Positions 63,828 to 64,000 of a stretch of DNA of 64,000 nt are shown piece by piece. The first letter of the stretch is position 1; every line of letters starts with the position of its first letter. The translations under genes and the position numbers were made by a program. The notes under the pieces are model-generated. The model searched no databases and had not been told where the DNA came from. It saw only the letters and a program-made list of their open reading frames with translations. Source of the DNA: Halomonas sp. SSL-5 (lineage in GTDB: Bacteria; Pseudomonadota; Gammaproteobacteria; Pseudomonadales; Halomonadaceae); assembly GCF_030708455.1 (NCBI RefSeq), contig NZ_JAUYWF010000012.1, forward strand, positions 1 through 64,000, given 5' to 3'.

Positions 63828-64000
63828 TCAGCCGGCGGGGAACAGGCTGGTCAGTTTGGTGGCCAGCATCACGTTGCCGGAGGCCTTCAGCTTGCCGGTC
63901 ATGAAGGCGGTCATGCCGTTGACGTCCCCGGTCATCAGTCCCTTGAGGGTGGTGGTGCTCATGGACAGGCTGACGGACGGGTCATCATGCTCTCCCTCCG
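63828..64000 (-). CDS. SCP2 sterol-binding domain protein (partial, C-terminal part)
   Basis: Only the last 57 residues are inside the window; the gene runs past the right edge. The sequence contains LKGLMTGDVNGMTAFMTGKL and ends with MLATKLTSLFPAG, the typical C-terminus of small SCP2-fold lipid-binding proteins in proteobacteria. The stop codon is at 63828-63830. Confidence 0.85.
   Translation of the reverse strand, partial: EGEHDDPSVSLSMSTTTLKGLMTGDVNGMTAFMTGKLKASGNVMLATKLTSLFPAG

Overview
The window is a dense, GC-rich chromosomal segment from a gammaproteobacterium. The most likely family is the Halomonadaceae (Halomonas-like). The reasons are the tig-clpP-clpX-lon-hupB-ppiD order, the gloB/methyltransferase/dnaQ cluster, an OsmF/YehWXY-type osmolyte ABC transporter, a TRAP transporter beside pxpABC, and RsuA, RarD and NudC homologues that all look gammaproteobacterial. 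The assignment is inferred from gene content, not from a database search.

Layout. 1-9.9 kb: tRNA-His, then the proteostasis block tig, clpP, clpX, lon, hupB, ppiD, and a COG0523 metal-chaperone GTPase overlapping ppiD. A sigma32-like promoter precedes lon and a sigma70 promoter precedes hupB. 9.8-14.5 kb: lpxH and ppiB (minus strand), then divergent glnS-cysS. 14.7-26.5 kb: an accessory (defence) island between cysS and a DUF1853 gene. It holds a minus-strand HipB/HipA-type toxin-antitoxin pair, a decayed TnpB fragment, and a complete type II Wadjet (JetABCD) anti-plasmid operon on the plus strand. An extra gene, an AAA-ATPase-like/PD-(D/E)XK nuclease, sits between jetC and jetD. 26.5-31.3 kb: DUF1853 protein and the osmF-yehYXW glycine-betaine-type ABC importer. 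31.5-35.4 kb: branched-chain 2-oxoacid dehydrogenase E1alpha, E1beta and E2 without E3, preceded by a LiuR-like palindrome. 35.5-38.7 kb: a Ser/Thr protein kinase, a membrane protein and a MarR-like regulator.

38.7-44.3 kb: a TRAP transporter (dctM, dctQ, dctP, minus strand) divergent from the 5-oxoprolinase operon pxpABC, whose promoter carries a perfect inverted repeat. 44.3-45.9 kb: a ribbon-helix-helix protein, the guanidinium exporter gdx with an upstream guanidine-II (mini-ykkC)-like RNA, and a CsiR-like GntR regulator. 45.8-50 kb: a SulP permease divergent from O-acetylhomoserine sulfhydrylase, then RarD. 50-53.4 kb: an omega-amidase-like hydrolase, rsuA and a membrane GGDEF protein. 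53.5-59.2 kb: the yejABEF peptide ABC transporter. 59.4-63.8 kb: mltD, gloB, a methyltransferase, dnaQ and nudC. The window ends inside an SCP2-domain gene.

Most of the window is housekeeping sequence arranged in tightly packed operons with ATGA, TGATG or GTGA overlaps. The most novel part is the Wadjet operon with an embedded second nuclease gene that overlaps jetD by ATGA. Secondary points are the guanidine-II-like element with a non-consensus second loop, the operator palindromes at pxp and bkd, and a tandem-repeat signal peptide in YejA.
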